Source of the DNA: Streptomyces chrestomyceticus JCM 4735
GTDB taxonomy: Bacteria; Actinomycetota; Actinomycetes; Streptomycetales; Streptomycetaceae
Assembly (NCBI RefSeq): GCF_003865135.1
Contig: NZ_BHZC01000001.1
Coordinates: 1,488,001 to 1,552,000 of the forward strand
Length of the DNA: 64,000 nt
Direction of reading: 5' to 3'
The notes beneath the pieces are model-generated. The model was not told the origin of the DNA. It did no database searches and saw only the letters and a program-made list of their open reading frames with translations. The position numbers were made by a program, and so were the translations under genes. Shown here in pieces: positions 22,954-33,593 of the stretch. Position 1 is the first letter of the stretch. The number at the start of each line of letters is the position of its first letter.

Positions 22954-24549
22954 ATGGTCACTGCGGTGCGGTACGGCCAGGTGTACGACTACGTCGTCGT
23001 CGGCGCCGGATCGGCGGGCTGTGTGCTCGCGGCCCGGCTGTCCGAGGACCCGACGGTACGGGTGGCGCTGGTGGAGGCCGGCGGGCCGGACCGCAGACAG
23101 GAGGTCCGCGTCCCGGCGGCGTTCCCCAAGCTCTTCCGCACCCCGTACGACTGGAACTTCACCACGGCCCCCCAGACGGGCCTGCGCGGACGGGAGCTGT
23201 ACTGGCCGCGCGGCCGGACCCTGGGCGGCTCCTCGTCGCTCAACGCGATGATGTGGGTGCGCGGGCACCCCGCCGACTACGACGGCTGGGCCGGGTCGGC
23301 GGGTGAGGAGTGGTCCTGGGCCGAGGTGGCCCGCTACTTCCGGCGCGCCGAGCGCTGGGCCGGGCCGCCCGGCGGGACGGCGCACGGCACCGCGGGCCCG
23401 TTGTGGATCTCCCCGGCCCGCAGTTTCCACCCCCTGACCGACGCCTTCCTCGACGCCTGCGAGGAGGCGGGCCTGCCACGGCTCGCCGAACTCGACGAGC
23501 CGGACCGGAGCGGCTGCGCCCCCACCCCGCTCAACCAGCGGCGCGGACGCCGGTGGAGCGCGGCCGACGGTTATCTGCGCCCGGCGCTGCCCCGCGCCAA
23601 CCTGCGGGTCGTCACGGGACAGCAGGTCCGCCGCGTCCTGTTCGGGGACGGCCGGGCGTACGGGGTCGAGCTGCCCGGCGGCGTGCTGCGGGCCCGCCGT
23701 GAGGTCGTCCTGTGCGCGGGCGCGATCGGCTCGCCGCACCTGCTGCTGCGCTCCGGCATCGGCGACACCGACCGGCTGAGGGACGCCGGGATCGAGCCGG
23801 TGGCCGAGCTGCCCGCCGTGGGCCGCCACCTCCAGGACCACCTGTCCGTACCGGTCCTGATGCGCACCGCGCTGCCCCGCACCCTCACCGGCGCCGACAC
23901 CCCCGCCAACATCGCGCGCTACCTGCTGTCCCGGCGCGGCCCGTTGACCTCCAACATCGGCGAGGCCGTCGCGTTCCTGCACAGCGCCGGCGAGCCCGCC
24001 CCGCCGGACCTGGAGCTGATCTTCGCGCCGGTCCCGTTCGTCCGGCACGGTCTGGAGGCGCCGACCGAGCACGGCGTCACCATCGGGGTCGTCCTGCTGC
24101 GACCGGAGAGCCGCGGCCGGATCACGCTGGGCGGGCCGGATCCGGACGCGCCGCCGGTCATCGACCCCGGCTATCTGTCGTCCGAGGCGGATCTGCGGCG
24201 GCTGCTGGCCGGTATCCGCTTCGCCGAGCGGCTGTACCGGACGCGGGCGCTGGCCCCGCACGTCACCGGGCCGCTGGAGCCGTGGCCCGGCGAGCAGGAC
24301 GACAAGGCCGCCGCGGAGACGGTGCGCGCCGTCGCGGAGACGCTCTACCACCCGGTGGGCACCTGCCGGATGGGCACCGGTGACGACACGGTGACCGACC
24401 CCCGGCTGCGGGTGCGCGGTGTGACGGGCCTGCGCGTCGCGGACGCCTCGGTGATGCCGGCCATCACCCGGGGCCACACCCATGCGCCCACGGTGATGAT
24501 CGCCGAACGGGCCGCCGACCTGCTGCGCGACGCCCGGCCGATGGTCTAG
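22954..24549 (+). CDS. GMC family FAD-dependent oxidoreductase
   Basis: A 531-residue flavoprotein starting at ATG 22954. The FAD-binding motif DYVVVGAGSAGCVLAARLSE lies at residues 10-29. GMC signature 1 is around GRTLGGSSSLNAMMWVRG, and signature 2 around EVVLCAGAIGSPHLLLRSGI. The C-terminal active-site region has TLYHPVGTCRMG (catalytic His) and GLRVADASVMPAITRGHTHA. Length and motifs fit the choline dehydrogenase/alcohol oxidase branch. Reaction: oxidation of an alcohol with FAD; the substrate is undetermined. It is followed by the CocE hydrolase on the same strand with a 151-nt gap. Confidence 0.92.
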   Translation: MVTAVRYGQVYDYVVVGAGSAGCVLAARLSEDPTVRVALVEAGGPDRRQEVRVPAAFPKLFRTPYDWNFTTAPQTGLRGRELYWPRGRTLGGSSSLNAMMWVRGHPADYDGWAGSAGEEWSWAEVARYFRRAERWAGPPGGTAHGTAGPLWISPARSFHPLTDAFLDACEEAGLPRLAELDEPDRSGCAPTPLNQRRGRRWSAADGYLRPALPRANLRVVTGQQVRRVLFGDGRAYGVELPGGVLRARREVVLCAGAIGSPHLLLRSGIGDTDRLRDAGIEPVAELPAVGRHLQDHLSVPVLMRTALPRTLTGADTPANIARYLLSRRGPLTSNIGEAVAFLHSAGEPAPPDLELIFAPVPFVRHGLEAPTEHGVTIGVVLLRPESRGRITLGGPDPDAPPVIDPGYLSSEADLRRLLAGIRFAERLYRTRALAPHVTGPLEPWPGEQDDKAAAETVRAVAETLYHPVGTCRMGTGDDTVTDPRLRVRGVTGLRVADASVMPAITRGHTHAPTVMIAERAADLLRDARPMV

Positions 24550-24700
24550 ACGACGGGCCCGTACATGCGCGATCCGGTGGAAAGCCGGACACTGGAGCAC
24601 CCGGGACCGCCTCCGGAAGCGTACGGAGAGCGACGCCCCCGGACGCTGCGTAGCACGCCTGACCCGGGTCTCCGGCCCGGACGGACGATGGGAGGGTCCG

Positions 24701-26401
24701 ATGGCGGAATCCCTGCTGCGGGACCGGACCGGGCGGGCGTTCGGCCGCCTGGTCGACCGGTACCTGGACATGCCCGAGCCGGTCGCACCCGACATCGAGT
24801 GCGTACGGGACCTGCGCATTCCGATGCGGGACGGCACCGTGCTGCTCGCCGACCGCTACCGGCCGCGCGGCGCCGGGCCGCTGCCGGTGGTCCTGCTGCG
24901 TACGCCGTACGGCAAGCACAAGCCGGACATCAAGCTGTTCGCGGGCGTGCTGGTACGGCGGGGCTTCCAGGTGGTGGCGCAGAACGTACGGGGCGTCTTC
25001 GGCTCGGGCGGCGAGTTCCACGCCTTCGTGCACGAGAAGGACGACGGACTGGCGACCGCGGCGTGGCTGCGCGCGCGGGCCTGGTGCGACGGCCGGCTGG
25101 CCACCGCCGGTGCCAGCTACCTCGGGCACGCGGAGTGGGCGATCGGCCCGTACCTCGATCCGCCGCTGGAGGCGATGTGCCTGGGGATCACCACGTCCGA
25201 CTTCCCCGCAGCCTTCTACCCGGGCGGTGTGCTGGCGCTGCACAACATGCTGGTGTGGTCCTCCGCGACGGGCACGCAGGAGGAGGCGCCGCTCGGCGGG
25301 CTGCTGCCCAACCCGCTCCAGACCCGCAGGGTGCAGCGCGCGATGCGGACGCTGCCCGTCGGCGAGTCCGACGTCGCGGCCATCGGGCGGCCCGAGCGCT
25401 TCCTGCGCGAGGTCAGTGCGCACGCGGAGCCGGGGGACGGTTTCTGGGCGCCGATCGACCACAGTGCCGCGGCGCTGCGGATGACCACGCCGACCAGCAT
25501 GGTGACCGGCTGGTGGGACCTGTTCCTGCCGTACCAGTTGCGGGACTTCACCGAGCTGACCGCCGCCGGGCACCGCTCGCGGATCACGATCGGACCGTGG
25601 GCCCACGACCGCGGCGCGCTGAAGGCGACGCTCACCGACCACGTGTCGTGGCTGAGCGCCCAACTGGCCGGGGACACCACCCAGTTGCACCAGTCACCGG
25701 TCCGGCTCTACCTCCAGCGGGCGGGCCGCTGGCTGGACTTCGACCGGTGGCCGCCGCCGCAGTCCGTCCCGACGCCGCTGCGCCTCCAGCCGTCCGGCGG
25801 ACTCGACTGGGCCGAGCCGCCCGGCAGCGCCCCGGACCGGTTCACCTACCACGGCGCCGACCCGACCCCGTCGACCGGCGGCCCGCTGCTGCTGCCCGGC
25901 GAGATACGGCAGCAGGACAACACGGCCGTCGAACGGCGGCCCGACGTGCTGGTCTTCACCGGCCCGCCGCTGCCCCGCGACCTCGATCTGATCGGCCCGG
26001 TGTCGGCGGTGGTGCACGTCCGTACGGACTCCGGGCACGGCGATGTCTTCGTACGGCTGTGCGACGTGGACCGGGCGGGCGTCTCGCGCAACGTCACCGA
26101 CGGCATCCTGCGGCTGCGCCCGGGCTCACCGGCGGCGGACGCCGACGGGGTGGTGGCGGCCCGGGTGGAGATGCACCCGACCGGCTACCGGTTCCTGCGC
26201 GGGCACAGTCTGCGGGTGCAGGTGGCGGGCGGTGCGTTCCCTCGGTTCGCGCGCCACCACGGGACGGGTGAACCGGCCGCGTCGGCCGTCGCCTGCCGGC
26301 CGATCCGGTTCGAGGTCTTCCACGAGCCGGGCCGCCCGTCCGCCGTGGTGCTGCCGCTGATGACCGCGCCGGCCGCGCACGGCGGGAGTGAACCGGCCTG
26401 A
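24701..26401 (+). CDS. CocE/NonD family hydrolase
   Basis: A 566-residue alpha/beta hydrolase with a C-terminal jelly-roll domain, as in cocaine esterase and X-Pro dipeptidyl peptidases. The start ATG 24701 follows GGGAGG. The oxyanion/N-terminal strand is VVLLRTPYGKHK (64-75), followed by VAQNVRGVFGSGGEF (92-106). The nucleophile is S139 in AGASYLGHAEW. The catalytic His is probably in TIGPWAHDRGALKA. The C-terminal part (about 350-560) includes HVRTDSGHGDVFVRLCDVD and GHSLRVQVAGGAFPRFARH, the usual jelly-roll. Substrates could be esters or acyl peptides. No signal peptide is visible, so it is likely cytoplasmic. Confidence 0.92.
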   Translation: MAESLLRDRTGRAFGRLVDRYLDMPEPVAPDIECVRDLRIPMRDGTVLLADRYRPRGAGPLPVVLLRTPYGKHKPDIKLFAGVLVRRGFQVVAQNVRGVFGSGGEFHAFVHEKDDGLATAAWLRARAWCDGRLATAGASYLGHAEWAIGPYLDPPLEAMCLGITTSDFPAAFYPGGVLALHNMLVWSSATGTQEEAPLGGLLPNPLQTRRVQRAMRTLPVGESDVAAIGRPERFLREVSAHAEPGDGFWAPIDHSAAALRMTTPTSMVTGWWDLFLPYQLRDFTELTAAGHRSRITIGPWAHDRGALKATLTDHVSWLSAQLAGDTTQLHQSPVRLYLQRAGRWLDFDRWPPPQSVPTPLRLQPSGGLDWAEPPGSAPDRFTYHGADPTPSTGGPLLLPGEIRQQDNTAVERRPDVLVFTGPPLPRDLDLIGPVSAVVHVRTDSGHGDVFVRLCDVDRAGVSRNVTDGILRLRPGSPAADADGVVAARVEMHPTGYRFLRGHSLRVQVAGGAFPRFARHHGTGEPAASAVACRPIRFEVFHEPGRPSAVVLPLMTAPAAHGGSEPA

Positions 26402-26493
26402 CCGCGGTACTCGTCGTCCCGGTCCGCGCGCCGCGCGGCCGGCACCGCGGACGGTGCCCTGCCGAGGAGGGCCCACGGGGCCGAGGAGATGCC

Positions 26494-26892
26494 ATGGGAC
26501 TGGTCAAAGCCGCCGTGATCGTGCTCGACTGCGCCGACCCGGAGAAGCTGGCGGACTTCTACGCCGACCTGCTGGAGGGCGAGGTCCGCAGGGAACATCT
26601 GCCGGACCGGGTGGAGGTCGCCGCCAACGGCGCCGTGATGTCCTTCCGCCGCGACCTGAACATGACGCCGCCGACCTGGCCGCGTCCGGACAGCTCGCTC
26701 CAGGCCCACCTGGACCTGCTGGTCGACGAAGAAGACATGGACGAGGCCGAGCGCAGGGCGGTCGGCCTGGGCGCGCGTCCGCTGGACACCAAGGACGACA
26801 CCGGCCCCCGCGAGGTGCGGATCTACTCCGACCCGGCCGGGCACCCGTTCTCGCTGCGCTGCTCGCTCCAGTCGGGGCCGAAAACCGACTGA
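26494..26892 (+). CDS. VOC family (glyoxalase/bleomycin-resistance-fold) protein
   Basis: A 132-residue protein starting at ATG 26494 with GAGGAG about nine bases upstream. Two beta-alpha-beta-beta-beta modules are recognisable: VKAAVIVLDCADPEKLADFY with LLEGEVRRE, and LQAHLDLLVDEEDMDEAERR with GARPLD and REVRIYSDPAGHPFSLRC. This is the glyoxalase-like domain type common in Streptomyces. Family members include dioxygenases, isomerases and antibiotic-binding proteins, so no reaction is assigned. It sits 92 nt after the CocE gene and may be co-transcribed. Confidence 0.88.
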   Translation: MGLVKAAVIVLDCADPEKLADFYADLLEGEVRREHLPDRVEVAANGAVMSFRRDLNMTPPTWPRPDSSLQAHLDLLVDEEDMDEAERRAVGLGARPLDTKDDTGPREVRIYSDPAGHPFSLRCSLQSGPKTD

Positions 26893-26922
26893 CCGCCCGG
26901 GCCCGCCCTCCCCGCCGGGGTG

Positions 26923-28179
26923 TCATCCGCGGTGCAGGCGCAGCCTCAGGAAGCGCGGCCGGTACAGCTCGATGTCGCGGTTGACCTGCGCGACGGAGGG
27001 CGCGCCCGGCGGGCCCAGCCAGTTGACGTCGTAGCTGACCAGCAGCGCGCCGTCGGCCGTGAACTCGGGATGGGCCTGCGGATTGTAGACGGCGACGCGC
27101 TGCTGTCCGGTGGGGTCGGCCGGGCGGGGCGGGGTGATCCGCCCGGCCGGCCCGTGCCACGGGCCTTGGGCCGAGCACGCCCAGTACGCGGTGACGGCGG
27201 ACAGCCCGTCACCCGGCGGCCCGGGGTCGTCCATGGTCAGCAGCACCCAGGTCCCGCCGTCCCGTACGACGGTGAAGGCGCTGCCCACGCCGCGCCCCCG
27301 GCCCTCGCGGATCACCGGGGCCGCCCGGTCGGCCCGCGGCTGCCAGCCCTGCCCGTCCCAGAACTGCCAGGTCCGGGCCTCGCCGAGCTGCCCGGTCGGC
27401 ACCCGGGCGAGGTAGGCGTTCGAGCCGGCCCGGTCGGGTCCGTCGTCGCCGCCGTAGACGTACGTCCACGCGCCGTCCCGCACGGACGCGGTGCCGTACA
27501 GCACCCGGTCCCCCGGGTTCCGTACGGAGGTCTGGTCGACGGCCTGGGTGATGCCCTCCAGCCGCAGGTCCGGCAGGGAGAGGGTGGCGATCTCGGTCGC
27601 GCGGGGCACGCCGAAGACCCAGGGGCCGCTGCCCGGCGCGCGGTTCCACAGCAGGACCCGGACGACCTGTTCGGGTGATCCGGGCGTGCGCGGCTCCACG
27701 TGCGCCTGCACCGGCCAGCGCCAGCCGTCCGGGGTGTCGGGGAAGAACGGGCCGGTGCCGGTGCTGCCGGTCAGGGTCCGCTCCAGGCGGCCCGCGCGGT
27801 CCATGACGACGAGGGAGTTGTGCGTCAGGGCGGGCTCACGGCCGGTGTCGGAGGAGCGCCAGGGGTACGGCTGTCCGTACGGGTTCGGCGGGGGCTGCAC
27901 CCGGTCGAGGAAGGTGTCGGAGAAGATCCACAGGGTCCGGCCGTCGGGCAGCCGCACGGAGTGGGTGCCGTCGCCGCCGGTCCAGTCGTCCACACGGAGG
28001 TTGTCGTTGCCGTACCGGGTGAACTCGCCGGTGAAGCGGGACTCGGCGGACCAGGAGCCGATCGTCCGTCCGGTGCACGCCGGGCCCTCCGCGCCGGGGC
28101 GGGCGAGCAGCAGGGCCAGGCCGGCGATCAGGGCGAGCACCGCCGCCACCGCGACGCCTCGCCTCACCGGCACGCGCAT
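26923..28179 (-). CDS. Secreted DUF4185-like protein
   Basis: A 418-residue protein starting at ATG 28179 directly behind CGAGGAGGGAC, a strong ribosome-binding site. The N-terminus (RRGVAVAAVLALIAGLALLL) is a signal peptide or anchor. The mature part reads SRFTGEFTRYGNDNLRVDDW, HSVRLPDGRTLWIFSDTFLD, a later YVYGGDDGPDRAGSNAYLAR, and VAVYNPQAHPEF with LLVSYDVNW near the end. These are hallmarks of the DUF4185/DUF5005 five-bladed propeller-like family that often accompanies secreted glycosidases. No catalytic residues are known for it. It is divergent from mutA, with 242 nt separating the starts. Confidence 0.8.
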   Translation of the reverse strand: MRVPVRRGVAVAAVLALIAGLALLLARPGAEGPACTGRTIGSWSAESRFTGEFTRYGNDNLRVDDWTGGDGTHSVRLPDGRTLWIFSDTFLDRVQPPPNPYGQPYPWRSSDTGREPALTHNSLVVMDRAGRLERTLTGSTGTGPFFPDTPDGWRWPVQAHVEPRTPGSPEQVVRVLLWNRAPGSGPWVFGVPRATEIATLSLPDLRLEGITQAVDQTSVRNPGDRVLYGTASVRDGAWTYVYGGDDGPDRAGSNAYLARVPTGQLGEARTWQFWDGQGWQPRADRAAPVIREGRGRGVGSAFTVVRDGGTWVLLTMDDPGPPGDGLSAVTAYWACSAQGPWHGPAGRITPPRPADPTGQQRVAVYNPQAHPEFTADGALLVSYDVNWLGPPGAPSVAQVNRDIELYRPRFLRLRLHRG

Positions 28180-28409
28180 GTCCCTCCTCGTCACGGCGAC
28201 GGGCCGTCCACCGTACAGAACCGGTCGCGCGGCGATCGCGAAACACCCCGACATGCCGAAAATGCGGCGGTCCGTCCGCCCCAAAGTGGCTACCCGCGAG
28301 TACAAACCTGTCCGGAAGGGCGATCGTAGAGCTTCCCAATGGAGCAATCCCAGGTCAACGAGGGCAAGGTCACAGCCCGATGCCCTGCTGCGGCTAACGA
28401 CCGTTCGCC

Positions 28410-28421
28410 TAGCCTGCTGCC
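28410..28421 (+). promoter_or_regulatory. Leaderless promoter of the mutAB-meaB operon
   Basis: TAGCCT (28410-28415) is followed by six bases and the mutA ATG at 28422, and no Shine-Dalgarno sequence is present. This is the same -10-to-ATG spacing as at ipdF, the FUSC gene and the response regulator. Confidence 0.5.
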
Positions 28422-30311
28422 ATGACCGCCCAGTCCCCCGAACTCCCTCTGGCCGCCGCGTTCCCCGACGCGGACCGTGAGCAGTGGCAGCGCCTGGTCG
28501 AAGGCGTGCTGCGCAAGTCGGGCGCCGCGGAGGCGACCGGCGCCGCCGCCGAAGACGCGCTGACCACCGCGCTCGAAGACGGCATCCGGGTCCGCCCGCT
28601 CTACACCGCCGAGGACGCGCCCGACGCCGACGCCGCCGGCCGCCCCGGATTCCCGCCGTTCGTACGGGCCGGCCGCGCCACCGGCAGCACCGTCGCGGGC
28701 TGGGACGTCCGGCAGCGCCACGCGGACACCGACGCCCGGCGCGCCAACGAGGCGGCCCTCGCCGACCTGGAGAACGGCGTCACGTCGCTGTGGCTGGCCG
28801 TCGGTGACGGCGGCGTGCCGGTGACGGAGCTGGCCACCGCGCTGGACGGTGTCTACCTGGACCTCGCGGCCGTCGCCCTGGACGCGGGCGCGGACTTCGC
28901 CGCGGCGGCCGACGCGTGGTTCCGGCTCTGCGACGACAAGGGCGTGGCTCTTTCCGAGACCGCGGGCACCCTGGGCGCCGACCCACTGGGCGTGCTGGCC
29001 CGTACCGGCCGCGCGGACGGCCTGGCCGGGCACCTGGAGGCGGCGGCCGGGCTGGCCCGCCGGTGCGCCGACGAGGCGCCCCGGATGCGGGCGCTGGCCG
29101 TGGACGCGCTGCCGTACCACGAGGCGGGCGGCTCGACCGCCGAGGAGCTGGGCTGCTCGCTGGCCACCGGCGTGGCCTACCTGCGGGAGCTGACCGCGGC
29201 GGGCCTCGGCGTGGACGCCGCCTGCGCGCAACTGGAGTTCCGGTACGCGGCGACCGCCGACCAGTTCCTGACGATCGCCAAGCTGCGGGCCGCCCGGCGG
29301 CTGTGGTCGCGGGTCGCCGAGGTGTGCGGCGCCTCCCCCGCGGCTCGCGCGCAGCGCCAGCACGCGGTGACCTCGACGGTCATGACGACCCGTCGGGACC
29401 CGTGGGTGAACATGCTGCGCACCACCGTGGCGGGCCTCTCCGCCGGAGTGGGCGGCGCGGACGCCGTCACCGTCCTGCCGTTCGACGCGGCGCTCGGCCT
29501 GCCGGACGCGTTCGCCCGCCGGATCGCCCGCAACACCCAGTCGATCCTGCTGGAGGAGTCGCACCTGTCGAAGGTGATCGACCCGGCGGGCGGCTCCTGG
29601 TACGTGGAGCGGCTGACCGACGAGCTGGCCCGTGCCGCGTGGGGCTGGTTCCAGGAGATCGAGACCGTGGGCGGGCAGGCCGCGGCGCTCGGCTCCGGGA
29701 TGGTCGGCGAGCGGCTGGCGTCCACCTGGCGCAAGCGGTCCGAGGCCCTGGCGCACCGCCGTGAACCGGTCACCGGCGTCAGCGAGTTCCCGTTCCTGGC
29801 CGAGGCGCCGGTCGAGCGCGAGCCCGCGCCCGTACCGGCCGGCGGCGGGCTGCCTCGGGTGCGCCGGGACGAGGCGTACGAGGCGCTGCGCGCCCGCTCG
29901 GACGCGCACCTGGCGGCCACCGGCAGCCGCCCGAAGGCGTTCCTCGCGGCGCTCGGCCCGGCCGCCGTGCACACCGCGCGCGCCACCTTCGCCTCCAACC
30001 TCCTCCAGGCGGGCGGCATCGAGCCGGTGCACGACCCGGTCTCGGTGGACGCGGAGTCGGCCGCCGAGGCGTTCACCGCGAGCGGCGCGGGTATCGCCTG
30101 TCTGTGTTCGAGTGACGCGCTGTACGCCGAGCAGGCCGCCGAGGTCGCCGCGGCGCTCAAGGCCGCGGGCGCGCGGCAGGTGCTGCTGGCCGGGAAACCG
30201 GGCGAGCGGCGGGAAGCATATGAACGAGCCGGAGTGGACGCCTTCGTCTTCGCGGGCTGCGACGCGGTCGGGGTGCTGTCCTCGGCCCTGGATGTCATGG
30301 AGGTGGCGTGA
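28422..30311 (+). CDS. mutA: Methylmalonyl-CoA mutase small (beta) subunit
   Basis: A 629-residue protein, homologous to MutB but without a functional cobalamin site, as in the Propionibacterium and Streptomyces heterodimers. Visible are the TIM-barrel segments [60 protein letters not shown] and [20 protein letters not shown]. The C-terminal flavodoxin-like domain lacks the DxHxxG motif. With MutB it interconverts succinyl-CoA and methylmalonyl-CoA, linking propionyl-CoA catabolism or polyketide extender supply to central metabolism. Its stop overlaps the mutB start by four bases (ATGA), favouring equimolar synthesis. Confidence 0.95.
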   Translation: MTAQSPELPLAAAFPDADREQWQRLVEGVLRKSGAAEATGAAAEDALTTALEDGIRVRPLYTAEDAPDADAAGRPGFPPFVRAGRATGSTVAGWDVRQRHADTDARRANEAALADLENGVTSLWLAVGDGGVPVTELATALDGVYLDLAAVALDAGADFAAAADAWFRLCDDKGVALSETAGTLGADPLGVLARTGRADGLAGHLEAAAGLARRCADEAPRMRALAVDALPYHEAGGSTAEELGCSLATGVAYLRELTAAGLGVDAACAQLEFRYAATADQFLTIAKLRAARRLWSRVAEVCGASPAARAQRQHAVTSTVMTTRRDPWVNMLRTTVAGLSAGVGGADAVTVLPFDAALGLPDAFARRIARNTQSILLEESHLSKVIDPAGGSWYVERLTDELARAAWGWFQEIETVGGQAAALGSGMVGERLASTWRKRSEALAHRREPVTGVSEFPFLAEAPVEREPAPVPAGGGLPRVRRDEAYEALRARSDAHLAATGSRPKAFLAALGPAAVHTARATFASNLLQAGGIEPVHDPVSVDAESAAEAFTASGAGIACLCSSDALYAEQAAEVAAALKAAGARQVLLAGKPGERREAYERAGVDAFVFAGCDAVGVLSSALDVMEVA

Positions 30312-32533
30312 TGGAGCGCGCGACGGAGCAGGCGGGCGCCATCCCGGACTTCAGCACGGTCGAACTGGGCGAGCCGTCCCCCGAAGGCGACGCGGCCCAG
30401 TGGTCGGCGGCCGTCCAGGAGGCCACCGGCAAGGGCGTCGACGACCTGGTGTGGGAGACGCCCGAGGGCATCGAGGTCAAGCCGCTGTACACCGGCGAGG
30501 ACCTGGCCGGGCTGGACTTCCTGCGCACGTACCCGGGCATCACGCCGTACCTGCGCGGCCCGTACCCGACCATGTACGTCAACCAGCCCTGGACGATCCG
30601 CCAGTACGCGGGCTTCTCCACGGCCGAGGAGTCCAACGCCTTCTACCGGCGCAACCTGGCGGCCGGTCAGAAGGGCCTGTCCGTCGCCTTCGACCTGCCG
30701 ACCCACCGCGGCTACGACAGCGACCACCCCCGGGTGACCGGCGACGTCGGCATGGCGGGCGTGGCCATCGACTCCATCTACGACATGCGGCAGCTCTTCT
30801 CCGGCATCCCGCTGGACAGGATGACCGTCTCGATGACGATGAACGGCGCGGTGCTGCCCGTCCTCGCCCTGTACATCGTGGCCGCCGAGGAGCAGGGCGT
30901 ACCGCCCGAGAAGCTGGCCGGGACCATCCAGAACGACATCCTCAAGGAGTTCATGGTCCGCAACACCTACATCTATCCGCCGCGCCCCTCGATGCGGATC
31001 ATCTCCGACATCTTCGCGTACACCTCGCAGAAGATGCCGCGCTACAACTCCATCTCCATCTCCGGCTACCACATCCAGGAAGCGGGCGCGACGGCCGACC
31101 TGGAGCTGGCGTACACCCTCGCGGACGGCGTGGAGTACCTGAAGGCGGGCATCGACGCGGGGATGGACGTGGACGCCTTCGCGCCGCGGCTCTCCTTCTT
31201 CTGGGCGATCGGCATGAACTTCTTCATGGAGATCGCCAAGCTGCGCGCCGCCCGGCTGCTGTGGGCCAAGCTGGTCCAGCGCTTCGACCCCAAGAACCCC
31301 AAGTCCCTGTCCCTGCGCACCCATTCGCAGACCTCCGGCTGGTCGCTGACCGCGCAGGACGTGTTCAACAACGTCACGCGGACGTGTGTGGAGGCGATGG
31401 CCGCGACGCAGGGCCACACCCAGTCGCTGCACACCAACGCGCTGGACGAGGCGCTGGCCCTGCCCACCGACTTCTCCGCCCGTATCGCCCGCAACACCCA
31501 GCTCTTCCTCCAGCAGGAGTCGGGCACCTGCCGGGTCATCGACCCGTGGGGCGGCAGCGCGTACGTCGAGAAGCTGACCCACGACCTGGCGCGCCGGGCC
31601 TGGCAGCACATCGAGGAAGTGGAGGCGGCCGGCGGCATGGCCAAGGCCATCGACGCGGGCATCCCGAAGCTGCGCGTGGAGGAGGCCGCGGCCCGTACGC
31701 AGGCGCGGATCGACTCGGGGCGGCAGGCGCTGATCGGCGTCAACAAGTACCGGGTGGACACCGACGAGCAGATCGACGTGCTGAAGGTCGACAACTCCGC
31801 CGTACGCGCGCAGCAGATCGACAAGCTGCGGCGGCTGCGCGAGGAGCGCGACGAGGCGGCCTGCCAGGACGCGCTGCGCGCGCTGACCGCCGCCGCCGAG
31901 GCCGGACCGGGCCAGGGCCTGGAGGGCAACCTGCTGGCGCTGGCCGTGAACGCGGCCCGCGCGATGGCGACGGTCGGTGAGATCTCCGACGCACTGGAGA
32001 AGGTCTACGGGCGCCACTCCGGGCAGATCCGTACGATCTCCGGTGTGTACCGAGACGAAGCAGGGCCGTCCTCCGGGGTGGACCGGACCAGGGACCTGGT
32101 GGCCGAGTTCGAGCAGGCCGAGGGCCGCCGGCCGCGCATCCTGGTCGCCAAGATGGGCCAGGACGGCCACGACCGCGGCCAGAAGGTGATCGCGACGGCC
32201 TTCGCCGACCTGGGCTTCGACGTGGACGTCGGCCCGCTGTTCCAGACGCCGGCCGAGGTCGCCCGGCAGGCGGTGGAGGCCGACGTGCACGTCGTGGGCG
32301 TCTCCTCGCTGGCCGCCGGGCATCTGACGCTGGTGCCCGCGCTGCGCGAGGAGCTGGCGGCGCAGGACCGGGAGGACATCATGATCGTGGTGGGCGGGGT
32401 GATTCCGCCGGGCGACATCCCGGCGCTGCACGAGGCGGGCGCCACGGCCGTCTTCCCGCCCGGTACGGTGATCCCGGATGCCGCGTACGACCTGGTCAAG
32501 GACCTCGCCGAGGCCCTCGGCCACGACCTGTGA
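30308..32533 (+). CDS. mutB: Methylmalonyl-CoA mutase large (alpha, catalytic) subunit
   Basis: A 741-residue catalytic subunit of adenosylcobalamin-dependent methylmalonyl-CoA mutase. The N-terminal TIM barrel contains [19 protein letters not shown], the active-site region [19 protein letters not shown] and [25 protein letters not shown] and [20 protein letters not shown] mark the substrate channel. The C-terminal domain binds cobalamin base-off through [13 protein letters not shown] (about residues 614-626; His about 620) and [10 protein letters not shown]. Length equals known bacterial MutB. It is translationally coupled to mutA and followed after nine bases by meaB. Confidence 0.97.
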   Translation: MMERATEQAGAIPDFSTVELGEPSPEGDAAQWSAAVQEATGKGVDDLVWETPEGIEVKPLYTGEDLAGLDFLRTYPGITPYLRGPYPTMYVNQPWTIRQYAGFSTAEESNAFYRRNLAAGQKGLSVAFDLPTHRGYDSDHPRVTGDVGMAGVAIDSIYDMRQLFSGIPLDRMTVSMTMNGAVLPVLALYIVAAEEQGVPPEKLAGTIQNDILKEFMVRNTYIYPPRPSMRIISDIFAYTSQKMPRYNSISISGYHIQEAGATADLELAYTLADGVEYLKAGIDAGMDVDAFAPRLSFFWAIGMNFFMEIAKLRAARLLWAKLVQRFDPKNPKSLSLRTHSQTSGWSLTAQDVFNNVTRTCVEAMAATQGHTQSLHTNALDEALALPTDFSARIARNTQLFLQQESGTCRVIDPWGGSAYVEKLTHDLARRAWQHIEEVEAAGGMAKAIDAGIPKLRVEEAAARTQARIDSGRQALIGVNKYRVDTDEQIDVLKVDNSAVRAQQIDKLRRLREERDEAACQDALRALTAAAEAGPGQGLEGNLLALAVNAARAMATVGEISDALEKVYGRHSGQIRTISGVYRDEAGPSSGVDRTRDLVAEFEQAEGRRPRILVAKMGQDGHDRGQKVIATAFADLGFDVDVGPLFQTPAEVARQAVEADVHVVGVSSLAAGHLTLVPALREELAAQDREDIMIVVGGVIPPGDIPALHEAGATAVFPPGTVIPDAAYDLVKDLAEALGHDL

Positions 32534-32542
32534 GCCGCTACG

Positions 32543-33577
32543 TTGACGCCTGACACACCCCGGTCCCGCACGGCCCGCAAGCGACCGACGATCGACATCG
32601 ACCAGTACGCGGCGGGCGTGCGCGAGGGCTCCCGGGCCTGGATCGCGCGCGCCATCACGCTGGTGGAGTCCACCCGGGCCGATCACCGCGCGCTGGCACA
32701 GCGCCTGCTGGTCGAGCTGCTGCCGCACTCCGGCACGGCCCGGCGGGTCGGCATCAGCGGGGTGCCCGGAGTCGGCAAGTCGACGTTCATCGACGCGCTG
32801 GGCACCCAGCTCACCGGAGCCGGGCACCGGGTCGCCGTCCTGGCCGTCGACCCGTCGTCCAGCCGGACCGGCGGCTCCATCCTGGGCGACAAGACGCGGA
32901 TGGAGCGGCTGGCCGCCGACCCGGCGGCGTTCGTGCGCCCCTCCCCCACCTCGGGCACGCTCGGCGGGGTGGCCCGGGCGACGCGGGAGTCCATCGTCGT
33001 GATGGAGGCCGCTGGCTACGACGTGGTGCTCGTCGAGACGGTGGGCGTCGGCCAGTCCGAGACCGCCGTCGCCAACATGGTCGACACGTTCCTGCTGCTC
33101 ACCCTCGCCCGGACCGGCGACCAGCTCCAGGGCATCAAGAAGGGCGTACTGGAACTGGCCGACCTGGTGTCGGTCAACAAGGCGGACGGGCCGCACGAGC
33201 GCGACGCCAAGTCGGCCGCCCGTGAACTGTCCGGCGCGCTGCGCCTGCTCCAGCCGCCGGACGCCGCCTGGACCCCGCCGGTCCTCACGTGCAGCGCCCG
33301 CGAGGGCACCGGCCTGGACACGGTCTGGGACCGCGTCGAACAGCACCGCAAGCTGCTGGAGTCCACCGGTGCGCTGGCGGAGAAGCGGCGTGACCAGCAG
33401 GTCGACTGGACCTGGTCGATGGTCCGCGAGCAGTTGCTGAACCGGCTCCGGGACCACCCGGGCGTCCGGGACGTGGCGCCGGAGGTGGAGCGGGAGGTAC
33501 GGTCCGGCACGCTGACGGCGACGCTCGCGGCGGAGCGGATTCTCCAGGCGTTCGGGATGCCGGGCGGCGAGCTGTAG
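32543..33577 (+). CDS. meaB: MeaB, G-protein chaperone of methylmalonyl-CoA mutase
   Basis: A 344-residue SIMIBI-class GTPase. The Walker A motif GVPGVGKST spans 73-81; [19 protein letters not shown] covers switch-type elements; [10 protein letters not shown] is the Walker B/switch region; NKADG is the G4 motif. The N-terminal helices include [20 protein letters not shown]. MeaB protects and reactivates MutAB by editing cofactor binding. The annotated start is a TTG at 32543 with weak Shine-Dalgarno, nine bases after mutB. An internal GTG in GVREGS is an alternative but would remove the first helix. Third gene of the mutA-mutB-meaB operon. Confidence 0.95.
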   Translation: MTPDTPRSRTARKRPTIDIDQYAAGVREGSRAWIARAITLVESTRADHRALAQRLLVELLPHSGTARRVGISGVPGVGKSTFIDALGTQLTGAGHRVAVLAVDPSSSRTGGSILGDKTRMERLAADPAAFVRPSPTSGTLGGVARATRESIVVMEAAGYDVVLVETVGVGQSETAVANMVDTFLLLTLARTGDQLQGIKKGVLELADLVSVNKADGPHERDAKSAARELSGALRLLQPPDAAWTPPVLTCSAREGTGLDTVWDRVEQHRKLLESTGALAEKRRDQQVDWTWSMVREQLLNRLRDHPGVRDVAPEVEREVRSGTLTATLAAERILQAFGMPGGEL

Positions 33578-33593
33578 CGTCCGGACCCTGGGC

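Noticed and set aside
29177..33457. A 1426-codon open frame on the minus strand, antisense to mutA, mutB and meaB
   Set aside because: A shadow of GC-rich codon bias: the plus strand encodes three fully recognisable enzymes, while the antisense translation is low-complexity and matches no family.
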